Shown piece after piece: positions 1 through 6,639 of a DNA stretch of 7,571 nt. The notes below the pieces were generated by a model, which saw nothing but the letters and a program-made list of their open reading frames with translations, was not told where the DNA came from and did no database searches. Origin of the DNA: Chitinophagaceae bacterium. Lineage in GTDB: Bacteria; Bacteroidota; Bacteroidia; Chitinophagales; Chitinophagaceae. Location: contig PKYU01000147.1 of NCBI GenBank assembly GCA_003132765.1, positions 8,995-16,565 on the forward strand, in the 5' to 3' direction. Position numbers and translations under genes: made by a program. Positions within the stretch are counted from its first letter, which is position 1. Every line of letters begins with the position of its first letter.

Positions 1-1
1 C

Positions 2-1489
2 GCCGGTCATATCTCTTCTTTCCCCAATACTCAGTATTACTACATCGACCTGCCTGGCTACACTTACTGCTTCAGCAAAACCATCTTTATTATTTCCTTC
101 TATTTCGCAACCTTTTGCATAGAGTAATTTGGTATCGGCGCCCAATTTATTTTTCAATCCCTCCCATTGTGTAACAATAAAGTTAGAATCCACCCCTGGG
201 ACTTCCACATCCCAAAAGCCTTTGTTTTGTTTCATGGATTTTACTAACGGGCCGATGAACGCAATGGTTTTGATATTTTTAGATAATGGCAAAATATGAT
301 TTTCATTTTTCAATAACAAGATACTTTTTTCTGCCATTTCTTTGGCAATCTTTGCATGCCCGAGATCATATAATTCTCTTTTCTCTCTCGCAGAATCGCA
401 AAATTTAAAGGGGTCATCAAACAAACCGAGTTCAAATTTCTTTTTTAATATTCTGCGCACGGCATCATCAATTAAGGCAACAGGAACTTTATTATCTTTT
501 ATTAACTGAGCCAGGTTATTCTTGTAACACCGGCTTTCCATGTCCATATCACAGCCGGCAGTTATTGCAGACAATGCAGCTTCATAACTATTCTTCACAT
601 TACCATGGTTGATCATTTCGCCAATGGAGCCCCAGTCGCTTACAACAAAACCTTTGAATCCCCATTTACCCTTAAGTATATCTCTAAGTAAATATTTATC
701 CCCGGTTGCAGGCATGCCGTTGAGATCATTAAAGGAAGTCATAAATGTAGCAACTCCTGCGTCCAAGGCTGCTTTGAATGGAGGTAAATACACTTCCCAC
801 AATAGCCTGTCACTCATATCTACCGAATTATAATCACGGCCACCAATAGCCGCTCCGTAAGCAGCATAATGTTTGGCACAAGCCATGAGGGAATTAATGT
901 CACCCAACTTTTTTCCCTGGAAACCTTTTACTCTTGCATAAGCAATCTGCGAACCGAGGTATGGATCTTCTCCGGCACCTTCCATAATCCTTCCCCAACG
1001 TGGGTCGCGGGCAATATCTACCATTGGGGCAAAGGTCCAGTTGATACCACTTGCACTTGCTTCGGTCGCTGCTATCCTTGCAGATAATTTTATCGCCTCC
1101 ATATCCCAACTGCATGCTTCAGCAAGCGGAATTGGGAAAGTGGTTTTGTATCCATGTATCACATCCTGCCCGAATAATAAGGGAATTTTAAGCCGGCCTT
1201 GCATGGCAATTTTTTGCCAGCTTCTTACCCGGGCGGTTCCCATACAATTCAATAAAGAACCTACTTCTCCATTTCGTATTTGTGTTTCTTTATCATTATC
1301 GAGTGTTACAGGTCCCGTAGCCTTCCAGTCATCATTATATTGATTCATCTGCCCGATTTTTTCATTGAGTGTCATTAGCCTTAAAACGGAATCCACTTTT
1401 TGATCAACAGATCTTGATTGCGAATATGCTGGCACAACCACCGAAATAAGAAAGGCCATTGCCAGCATATAAAGAGGTATATTTTTCAT
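2..1489 (-). CDS. bglX: Glycoside hydrolase family 3 beta-glucosidase, BglX-like (N-terminal part, cut by window edge)
   Basis: Exported glycosidase expected to release terminal beta-linked glucose or related sugars from oligosaccharides in the periplasm or at the surface. The frame is open from ATG at 1489 to the left edge (496 codons; full BglX-type proteins are about 750). Residues 1-24 look like a signal peptide (MKNIPLYMLA start, hydrophobic core, AYSQS). The GH3 TIM-barrel follows at about 30-380: GQDVIHG (D109), DPRWGR (162-167), EDPYLG (174-179), and KH (206-207) in AKHYAAYGAA, all known substrate-pocket positions. The catalytic nucleophile is D285 in VVSDWGS. The alpha/beta sandwich domain starts near 410 and includes VDVVILSIGE; the general acid/base lies beyond the window or at its edge. 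No stop or frame break was seen. The IS630 element lies upstream, reading the other way. Family call is sure; the exact sugar is not, and the symbol is by resemblance. Confidence 0.93.
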   Translation of the reverse strand, partial: MKNIPLYMLAMAFLISVVVPAYSQSRSVDQKVDSVLRLMTLNEKIGQMNQYNDDWKATGPVTLDNDKETQIRNGEVGSLLNCMGTARVRSWQKIAMQGRLKIPLLFGQDVIHGYKTTFPIPLAEACSWDMEAIKLSARIAATEASASGINWTFAPMVDIARDPRWGRIMEGAGEDPYLGSQIAYARVKGFQGKKLGDINSLMACAKHYAAYGAAIGGRDYNSVDMSDRLLWEVYLPPFKAALDAGVATFMTSFNDLNGMPATGDKYLLRDILKGKWGFKGFVVSDWGSIGEMINHGNVKNSYEAALSAITAGCDMDMESRCYKNNLAQLIKDNKVPVALIDDAVRRILKKKFELGLFDDPFKFCDSAREKRELYDLGHAKIAKEMAEKSILLLKNENHILPLSKNIKTIAFIGPLVKSMKQNKGFWDVEVPGVDSNFIVTQWEGLKNKLGADTKLLYAKGCEIEGNNKDGFAEAVSVARQVDVVILSIGERRDMTG

Positions 1490-1757
1490 GTTAATTTTGA
1501 TTATTGTCTGACTTAACCAGCTAACTTATTGTTTTTTAAAACCTCACCCCCAACCCCCTCTCCCTCGGAGAGGGGGCTTAAAACCCTTGCTGGTAAATGA
1601 TTTTAATAAAAATGAGATTTTTTGCCGGACTATACTGATTAATTTTGATTTAATATGGTTTGTATATGTTGACTGATTTAATAAATTTAAAGATATCAAA
1701 ATTCTTCCGATACCACTTAAATAAGCAATATGAATAGTTGATCAAAGAAAGAAAAAC
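1490..1757. other. Gene-free gap between the GH3 gene and the IS630 element
   Basis: This AT-rich stretch is the 5' flank of the leftward GH3 gene and the left target flank of the insertion sequence. I found no credible reading frame. It holds the GC-rich palindrome described separately. No match to the Bacteroidota promoter box TAnnTTTG was seen on the GH3 strand, so the GH3 promoter is not assigned. Confidence 0.6.
1541..1580. repeat. GC-rich palindromic interspersed repeat with perfect 10-bp hairpin
   Basis: A C-rich lead-in (1543-1553) runs into a perfect inverted repeat: CCCCCTCTCC (1554-1563), a 3-nt loop CTC, then GGAGAGGGGG (1567-1576). The block stands out sharply from its AT-rich surroundings. 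From memory, C-run/G-run palindromes of this form are dispersed in many Bacteroidota genomes, between genes. Only one copy is in this window, so its repeat status is inferred. It could also act as a transcriptional stop or mRNA end structure, but there is no T-run right after the stem on either strand. Confidence 0.6.
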
Positions 1758-1759
1758 TA
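1758..1759. repeat. Left TA target-site duplication of the IS630 element
   Basis: TA directly precedes the GTGTAAG left end. With the matching TA at 2946-2947 it marks the duplicated target. The flanking bases (C before the left TA, G after the right TA) give an empty site of CTAG. Confidence 0.75.
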
Positions 1760-1788
1760 GTGTAAGAACCATTTAGTTTAGCAACATA
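1760..1788 (+). repeat. Left terminal inverted repeat of the IS630 element
   Basis: Aligned with the reverse complement of 2917-2945, 23 of 29 positions match. There are two conserved blocks: the outermost GTGTA and the inner AGCAACATA (1780-1788). This spacing fits an outer cleavage end and an inner transposase-binding site. Confidence 0.85.
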
Positions 1789-1790
1789 TT

Positions 1791-1822
1791 TATAATTTAC
1801 CTAACTTGGTTGGTAAATTATA
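1791..1822 (+). promoter_or_regulatory. Hairpin just upstream of the transposase start
   Basis: A perfect 11-bp inverted repeat, TATAATTTACC (1791-1801) and GGTAAATTATA (1812-1822), encloses a 10-nt loop. The last stem base is 3 nt before the ATG at 1826. In RNA it would bury the leader right at the start codon, and the AT-rich arm could also form part of a promoter. A role in limiting transposase translation, above all from read-through transcripts, is inferred from other insertion sequences; it is not shown here. Confidence 0.5.
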
Positions 1823-1825
1823 CAT

Positions 1826-2263
1826 ATGAAGCGGGAGCAAGTAAAATTAAGCCGGTCAGAATTAGCATTTTTGCGTTCCTTCAAGAGTTTAGGTAAAAGG
1901 AGTCAAAGGCAATATGATAGAGCGAACATTCTTTTATTATTGCATAAACAAAAGAAAGATGCAGAGATTGTGGATTTTCTTGAAGTAGAACGTACTACAG
2001 TTTGGCGGACCCGAATGCGTTATCTACAAGAGGGGGTCGAAAAGTCTTTGCAGGAAAAAGGACGTAGCGGACAACCCATTAAATACGGGGCTAAACAGGA
2101 AGCCGAGATAATAGCTTTGGCCTGTAGCGGGCCTCCGGCAGGCAGAGCGAGATGGACATTAGAGTTGCTTACTGAAAAAGTAAGTGTGTATAAGGGCTTG
2201 GAAAGTATTAACAGGGAAACCATCCGGTTAATATTAAAAAAAACGAATGTAAGCCTTGGTTAA
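1826..2263 (+). CDS. IS630 transposase, N-terminal DNA-binding part (upstream frame)
   Basis: This 145-codon frame holds the DNA-binding half of an IS630-family transposase. A first helix-turn-helix lies at about residues 24-70 (IVDFLEVERTTVWRTRMRYL contains its recognition helix). A linker with GRSGQP follows, then a second winged helix region at about 85-139 with the family-typical GPPAGRARWTLELL stretch. The frame stays homologous up to ILKK and then runs into six unrelated residues and TAA, just past an A8 run at 2236-2243. Reading on in the -1 frame from that run gives NECKPWLKRMWC, the expected IS630 continuation. It is therefore the first part of a 367-residue protein and may also be made alone as a DNA-binding inhibitor. 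The start is ATG 1826, within the element and directly after a hairpin; no clear ribosome-binding site is visible. Confidence 0.85.
   Translation: MKREQVKLSRSELAFLRSFKSLGKRSQRQYDRANILLLLHKQKKDAEIVDFLEVERTTVWRTRMRYLQEGVEKSLQEKGRSGQPIKYGAKQEAEIIALACSGPPAGRARWTLELLTEKVSVYKGLESINRETIRLILKKTNVSLG
2236..2243 (+). promoter_or_regulatory. A8 slippery run, candidate -1 frameshift site joining the two transposase frames
   Basis: In the upstream frame the codons read TTA AAA AAA ACG, giving a canonical A_AAA_AAA heptamer at 2236-2242. A -1 slip yields ILKK followed by NECKPWLKRM with no residue lost from the expected protein. RNA polymerase slippage on the A8 run would give the same fusion. A possible weak stem (GGTG 2273-2276 with CACC 2289-2292) lies about 30 nt downstream, rather far for a frameshift stimulator. 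Confidence 0.6.
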
Positions 2264-2928
2264 AAAGAATGTGGTGCATAACGGCCATCACCTCTGAGTA
2301 TAGAAAAAGGATGTATAAACTGCTAACATTATATTCACGTAGCTATAATAAACAATACCCGGTTGTTTGCGTGGATGAAAAAAGTAAGCAGCTAATAGAA
2401 GATGTAAGAAAAAGTATCTCCTTAAAACCTGGCAGCCCGGCCAAATATGATGGTGAATATCGGCGAAGAGGTACCCGCAATATCTTTGAAGCTGTAGAAC
2501 CATTGGCTGGTAAGCGGAAAATAGAAGTCACACTTCAAAGGAAAAAGATTGATTTTGCCCACTTTATTAAGGAGTTGATAGACCGTAATTACAGACAAGC
2601 AAAAAAAGTAAGATTGGTATTGGATAACCTGAATACACATTTTGCCGCTTCATTTTATGAAACATTTTCACAGAAGCAAGCAGATCGGATTTTGAGAAAG
2701 ATAGATTTTTACTACACTCCTAAACATGGAAGTTGGCTGAATATGGCGGAAATAGAAATTAACATGATGGATCGGGAATGTCTGGCCACAAGGATAGGCG
2801 ATGCCTCTGTACTGGAAAGAGAAATTGCTTGCTGGTCACAAGAACGAAACAAAGAAAAGAAAAAAATACAATGGTCATTTACAAAAAAAGACGCTGATAA
2901 GAAACTATCCAATTACTATGTTGCTTAA
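2242..2928 (+). CDS. IS630 transposase, catalytic DDE part (downstream frame)
   Basis: This is the catalytic half, in the -1 frame relative to the first part. The homologous reading begins at the A8 run (codon AAC, 2242) and runs 228 codons to TAA at 2926. The first in-frame ATG is at 2269, so an independent product would have 219 residues. Counted from that ATG, the RNase H-like DDE triad is D36 in VCVDEK, D119 in LVLDNLNTH, and E161 in GSWLNMAEIE, each in the usual IS630 sequence context. All three acidic residues are present and no other break is seen, so a frameshifted fusion should be active. The last codons lie in the right terminal repeat, which is normal for compact insertion sequences. 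Alternatively the frame break is a mutation that killed the element. Confidence 0.88.
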   Translation, partial: NECKPWLKRMWCITAITSEYRKRMYKLLTLYSRSYNKQYPVVCVDEKSKQLIEDVRKSISLKPGSPAKYDGEYRRRGTRNIFEAVEPLAGKRKIEVTLQRKKIDFAHFIKELIDRNYRQAKKVRLVLDNLNTHFAASFYETFSQKQADRILRKIDFYYTPKHGSWLNMAEIEINMMDRECLATRIGDASVLEREIACWSQERNKEKKKIQWSFTKKDADKKLSNYYVA

Positions 2929-2945
2929 TTAAATTGCACCTACAC
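2917..2945 (-). repeat. Right terminal inverted repeat of the IS630 element
   Basis: On the minus strand it reads GTGTAGG outward-in and ends with AGCAACATA, pairing with 1760-1788 at 23 of 29 positions. It overlaps the last four codons of the transposase gene, including the stop. Confidence 0.85.
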
Positions 2946-2947
2946 TA
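2946..2947. repeat. Right TA target-site duplication of the IS630 element
   Basis: TA follows the right terminal repeat directly and matches the left TA at 1758-1759. Confidence 0.75.
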
Positions 2948-3000
2948 GTATCTATGCTTCTATATGTATTAAGCTAAAAAAAATATTGAAAACCAATTTT

Positions 3001-3040
3001 TCCCGAGCCGTGTCTCCTTCCGAGCCAACAGCGGGGCGGG
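3001..3040 (+). repeat. GC-rich dispersed repeat, copy 1
   Basis: First of three diverged copies (others at 3916 and 4076). The core is CCGAGCCGTGTCTCC followed by TTCCGAGCC and a GGGGCGGG end; it matches copy 2 at 36 of 40 positions and copy 3 at 34 of 40. The word CCGAGCC occurs twice inside the unit, about 16 bases apart. Similarity to sequence near copy 3 (GACAC-GCCTGG) extends past the core at 3040-3051. Confidence 0.75.
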
Positions 3041-3342
3041 ACACTGCCTGGAATTGGAGAGGGAACTCCCACGCCGGTTTGAGTCAGCTTAAAGTAGTCT
3101 TGTTTTTGTCATAGAAATCGGAGGATGGGTTAACATGTGAATAAGAATTTGTCCACTATATGCAATGATCGAAGCAATTAATAAAACAAATTTTTCAAAC
3201 AAAGCTTGGAAAATCAATTCAATTTATGGAACTTTATATGATAATAATGAAAGACTCCCGCTAACAAATTAATGACTGTTTTTCGATTGGGACAAACCGC
3301 TTCTTCAACTTGATTTTTTCGTACCTCTTTGCAAACGATACA

Positions 3343-3350
3343 TACCTTTT
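3343..3350 (+). promoter_or_regulatory. Possible -7 promoter box of the small gene
   Basis: TACCTTTT matches the Bacteroidota -7 consensus TAnnTTTG at all but the last defined base, and lies 41 bases before the ATG at 3392. I see no convincing TTTG -33 box at the right distance, so this is a weak candidate. Confidence 0.2.
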
Positions 3351-3391
3351 AACAGATAATTTTCATTTCTAACAATTAAAAATATATAGCC

Positions 3392-3730
3392 ATGCGTACT
3401 TTATTAAGAGTTACAATAGATGTAGAAGCATCAAACCAGGCCATCATGGATGGAATATTGCCAAAAATTATCGGGGATACTGCCGAAAGAATTCATCCCG
3501 AAGCAAGCTACTTTTTTACACAGGATGGATGCAGGTCATGTATCATTATTTTCGATCTTAAAGATCCTTCTGTTATTCCGGCAATTGCTGAAACCTTTTT
3601 CCTGAATTTGAATGCCAAGGTAGATTTCAATCCCGTGATGAATGCTGATGAACTAAAGAAAGGTCTAAATAAATGGGAAAAAACAAACAAGTTTATACCC
3701 GAGAAGTTCCATCATACCCATGCCAATTGA
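3392..3730 (+). CDS. Small conserved hypothetical protein, probable ferredoxin-like fold
   Basis: A 112-residue soluble protein with no signal peptide or membrane segment. I recognise the general type, small proteins reading LLRVTIDVEASNQAI, EASYFFTQDG, DLKDPSVIPAIAE and PVMNADEL, as a widespread uncharacterised family found also in Actinobacteria. Members are sometimes labelled 'panthothenate synthetase' without support. The pattern suggests a beta-alpha-beta-beta-alpha-beta ferredoxin-like (dimeric alpha/beta barrel) unit: strands at about 2-9, 38-44, 48-56 and 74-81, helices at about 13-34 and 60-71. The tail after 95 (EKTNKFIPEKFHHTHAN) is extra and basic. The frame is intact, and its bounds agree with the conserved start and end. 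It stands alone, between repeats, so context gives no role. Function unknown; a small-molecule-binding or sensing role would be a guess. Confidence 0.75.
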   Translation: MRTLLRVTIDVEASNQAIMDGILPKIIGDTAERIHPEASYFFTQDGCRSCIIIFDLKDPSVIPAIAETFFLNLNAKVDFNPVMNADELKKGLNKWEKTNKFIPEKFHHTHAN

Positions 3731-3786
3731 ATCCCTAAGCATCCTAAGGCATCATTGAAGGAAAAATAGTGTATTGCTGGCCTTTA

Positions 3787-3812
3787 GTGTAGGTTTTGCA
3801 AAATTCTTACAC
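3787..3812. repeat. 26-bp sequence resembling two IS630 ends joined head to head
   Basis: The stretch begins TA-GTGTAGGT, identical over 10 bases to the right end of the local IS630 element, and ends TTCTTACAC, identical over 9 bases to the complement of its left end. Only about ten bases separate the two. It may be a remnant of a related element or a minimal non-autonomous derivative, but short AT-rich matches can arise by chance. Confidence 0.3.
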
Positions 3813-3915
3813 ATGGGAGAAGTTTATTTTTGTACTATTTAAGCGTTTTTGAATTGTCCAAATGGTAAATAAGCTACACAACTGCGGGAGGCATAGTTAT
3901 GTATAAACAATCTCT

Positions 3916-3955
3916 TCCCGAGCCGCGTCTCCTTCCGAGCCAGCAGTTGGGCGGG
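3916..3955 (+). repeat. GC-rich dispersed repeat, copy 2
   Basis: It matches copy 1 at 36 of 40 positions (TCCCGAGCCGCGTCTCC, TTCCGAGCC, GGGCGGG). The bases after 3955 no longer pair with the GTGTC arm, so the hairpin seen in copy 3 is lost here. Confidence 0.75.
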
Positions 3956-4075
3956 CCAAGTCGTGCCACTTCATACTAACTATAACTTAATGTAACCAAT
4001 TCTTTCATACCACAGAAGTCCCGTGCGCTACTAAATTTCCAATCCTCTTCTTTTACATGGCACTACTTGTTTTTT

Positions 4076-4122
4076 TCCTGAGCCGTGTCCCCTTCCGAGC
4101 CAGGAGCGAGTCGGGACACGGC
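4076..4122 (+). repeat. GC-rich dispersed repeat, copy 3, with perfect 10-bp inverted repeat
   Basis: It matches copy 1 at 34 of 40 positions and is the best-formed hairpin of the three. GCCGTGTCCC (4082-4091) pairs with GGGACACGGC (4113-4122) across a 21-nt loop that contains the TTCCGAGCC core. It follows a T-run (4069-4076), as copy 1 does. This looks like a palindromic repeat of REP type; its function is unknown. Confidence 0.75.
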
Positions 4123-4243
4123 GACGATTCAAGAAGAAGTCTTGCGCGGTTTATCCTGTCGCCGCACAAAGGCCTGGTATAGAGACACGGCCTGGGATTA
4201 TGTACGCCCAGCTATCATTTTTTATTTTGTTGAAAAGGTGGGA

Positions 4244-6639
4244 TCAGAGCGGACTCTTTTTTTGTTTAAGTGAATCAACATTACCCTTTTGGAACTGCAG
4301 GTATTTAACTCTTGCCGGTTCGTCATACAGCTCAATAAGCTTATCGTATGCGGCCATCAAAAAATCGGGAATACTACCCTTGTAATCTATTTTGAAATAG
4401 GAAAACCCATTGAAAGGTTTTGTGTTTTTGTATTTAAAACTTTTAACCTGCTTGTCCGTTTGATTCTCTTTGAAATATTTCATGAACAACTATTCCCTTG
4501 TCTTCACCAACTGATTGAATTTTCTGTTGACGGCAACGGTATTCACCAGGCGATTACATTTGTCCTGTATTGTGAAGAGCATTGTATCCCTGGCATAATT
4601 ATCCAGGTACTTTACAAAAGCAGGATCTTTTGGATTCATTTTATCAATGCTCAATGAATCTTTCTCCGTCATGGCACTTCCCCTATTTTTACTCCGAGCT
4701 AATAAATATTTTTTCTTCGCTTCAAAGAACTGGATGTACTCTTTCTCTTTTTCCGCATAATAAAATGGATGAACTATGATTTTTGCTTCCGGGTTCTCTT
4801 TTAAAAAATCAGCAAGGTTATTAACGAAAGCAGCTTCCTTCCCGCTCAGGTTGGTTTGCCGCATCGCCCATTTCAGTGAAAGTGATTTCTCTGTTTTCTT
4901 ATCGAGATTTATTACTTTCATTATATACTGCTTGGAGGAGGCCTTAAAAAAGATATTGCCGATAGCATCCTTGATCACTTCATTCAGATGGAATTTCGGA
5001 TTATTCATATTGCCTGTTACCGGGATCTAGTAGTCGATAATATTTCCCCGTTCAAGAATAAAGGACATAATAAGGGGCATCGGCATCCTGCGTATATCCG
5101 CTTTCCTGATCCGCTCAGTAAGCCTGGGATCGAAAACTATAAAATGATTGGTGCTTCGAATGATATCATTACGTACCTGCCAGTTACCGGATATCTCAAT
5201 AACACCTCTGTCTAATGGAAACGAAGTGAAAGTGATAAGATATGGATTTGCAGAAGCTGCCGGCAGGTTTTGTAATTTGTAAGTGAGATTGAAATCCTTA
5301 TCATTCTTTGGATTCATACTCACTGCTGCAGTAACGGACCCATATGGTTTGATTCCGCTTTTGAAAAAACCTTTCACCCAATTTTTTTTACTGTCAACCG
5401 AATCAGCTTTGATGCTGATAGGATTGAGGGCTGCAGAAAATTTTTCATTTATAGCATAATCATTGAATTGAAAAATACCATCTTTTATAGCAATACTATT
5501 TATGTTGTAATCACTCTTCAGGAATTCTCTAAAAATGATTTCAGGTAACGGGCGATCACAACGATGAGATTAAAGCTTCCTGGGTTGTCCGCCGCTGCTT
5601 TAATATCAGAGCTGTTGACTCCGAACATACGCTGGATATTATCGAGGTAATCGTATCGTTCCAGTTTAAAATAGGGATGTGCAAGCATAACAGAATCAAA
5701 AAAATATTTTTTATTTTTTGAATCAAGCTCTTTGATCCCGACTGAAAATTTTTCAAAGGAGGCATAATCGTCATGCAGGTCTTTTCCGAAATGCATGTTA
5801 TTGATCTCCATTTTTCCATTCGCATTGATATTTGCCGCATCATTCATATTTCCTTTTATATTCAAGTCCATATCAATATTAGCGGAGAAATTCAAATAGT
5901 TCACAATGTCTTTCAGGTACTGTTCGACGATATTCATATCGAATTTATGGGTCACTGCAGTAAGCTGGTAATCAAGGGTCTTGAGGTTAAACATTATATC
6001 ACCGGCGGCATCTCCACTGCCAATGCCGGGCAAGAAGGAAAATTTTACGTTGAACGTATCCTGGTTTCAGTATTTGCCCGCGCTTTTGAAATTCACTTCT
6101 CGTATTGAATAATTGATTGGGATTACCTGTTCAGCATAAAAAAATTCACCATCATTAATGGTTACATTAAGGATATTGAAACGAAAGGATGCTTTTGTAC
6201 TATCCTGCTTTTTTTTCTGAGCGAATCTTCCGATAAGATCTGAAAAATTAAAGTGTTCATTATTCTGAACAATGTTTCCACGAGGCTGATCAAGTGTGAG
6301 AGAATTTATCTGGCAGGTTTTGGAAAGCAGTTTGATCAATGAGATGTCTGCGCTCAGCTCTTTGGCCGAAAAAAAAACGCTATCGCTTTTTTATTCATAG
6401 ATTTTCAGGTTGGTGAATTGAACAGATCCTTTGAACAGGTTGACCTGGGCACGGTACATTTTGATTTCCCGCCCGGTATATTTTACAGCATATTTTTCTA
6501 CGATATATTTAGTAAGTGGAGAAATAAACAAGATAAGCGCTGCAAGACACAGTATAATGATAATCAAAAATGTGAACAACAATATTTACCACCATTTACC
6601 ATGTTTTTTCGCTTTCAATTGGGAAGCGACTAAAGACAT
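4244..6639 (-). pseudogene. Decayed gene for a membrane-anchored AsmA/DUF748-like protein
   Basis: Reading from ATG 6639 leftward gives a continuous homologous protein of about 798 residues, interrupted six times. Stops lie at 6586-6588 (TAA, codon 18, after KWW), 6391-6393 (TAA, codon 83, after LKIYE), 6067-6069 (TGA, codon 191, after SAGKY), 5027-5029 (TAG, about codon 538, between IIDY and IPVTGNM), and 4490-4492 (TAG, about codon 717). A one-base loss near 5525-5528 shifts the frame between ARYLKSFLEN and FLKSDYNIN. The likely original stop is TGA 4244. The N-terminus has one membrane helix (about 19-37); the rest looks like the periplasmic beta-rich AsmA-like fold of DUF748 proteins (GREIKMYRAQVNLFKGSVQFTNLKIYE type opening, split by the second stop). 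Such proteins are linked to envelope lipid transport or outer-membrane upkeep. All three stop codons occur, which argues for decay rather than recoding. Family name is by resemblance. Confidence 0.82.

Larger units (their letters stand above)
1760..2945 (+). mobile_element. Complete IS630-family insertion sequence
   Basis: The element is 1186 bp, a normal size for IS630. Its ends read GTGTAAG on the left and, on the opposite strand, GTGTAGG on the right; the 29-bp terminal repeats match at 23 positions. Both ends are bordered by TA (1758-1759 and 2946-2947), the dinucleotide that IS630/Tc1-mariner elements duplicate. Removing one TA and the element restores CTAG, the preferred target known for IS630. 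The interior encodes a two-frame DDE transposase and nothing else. Intact ends and a clean duplication suggest a fairly recent insertion. It sits between the GH3 gene and a non-coding stretch and breaks no gene that I can recognise. Confidence 0.9.
2948..3391. other. Intergenic stretch between the IS630 element and the small gene
   Basis: No credible gene is seen in these 444 bases. They contain copy 1 of a GC-rich repeat (3001-3040) about 50 bases outside the element. The GC-rich tail continues to about 3090 and includes the small palindrome GGGAACTCCC (3060-3069). The rest is AT-rich leader DNA of the gene at 3392. Confidence 0.6.
3731..4243. other. Repeat-bearing intergenic stretch
   Basis: These 513 bases lie between the small gene and the convergent pseudogene. 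No real gene is seen; the open frame at 4085-4273 runs through repeat sequence and resembles nothing. The stretch holds a 26-bp IS630-end-like sequence (3787-3812), repeat copies 2 and 3, and a further GC-rich block (4125-4210) with GGCCTGG twice (4171-4177 and 4190-4196). No clear terminator for either convergent gene was found. Confidence 0.6.

Noticed and set aside
609..1343. Several plus-strand and minus-strand open frames of 70-100 codons inside the GH3 region
   Set aside because: They overlap the long, motif-rich GH3 frame on the minus strand and their translations resemble no protein family.
1491..1650. 12-bp direct repeat TTAATTTTGATT at 1491-1502 and 1639-1650
   Set aside because: It is very AT-rich, in an AT-rich gap, with no element between the copies; chance is a sufficient explanation.
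3322..3331. TACCTCTTTG as a Bacteroidota -7 promoter box
   Set aside because: The gap between TA and TTTG is four bases rather than two and no -33 box is correctly placed.
3001..4122. The three GC-rich repeats read as a CRISPR array
   Set aside because: Spacing is irregular (915 and 160 bases), the units diverge from one another, and a gene lies between copies; no cas gene is present.
4085..4273. Plus-strand open frame of 62 codons
   Set aside because: It starts inside repeat copy 3 and runs through GC-rich repeat sequence into the end of the pseudogene; the translation shows no domain or signal.
4244..5377. The minus-strand pieces read as separate small genes (for example 4490-5008 and 5027-5377)
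   Set aside because: Adjacent pieces share a frame and are separated only by single stop codons, with homologous sequence running directly across each stop.
4244..6639. Stop-codon readthrough or an altered genetic code explaining the interrupted gene
   Set aside because: TAA, TGA and TAG all occur as interruptions and a frameshift is also present, while the GH3 frame, the phospholipase-like frame and the small gene are open. Decay is simpler.
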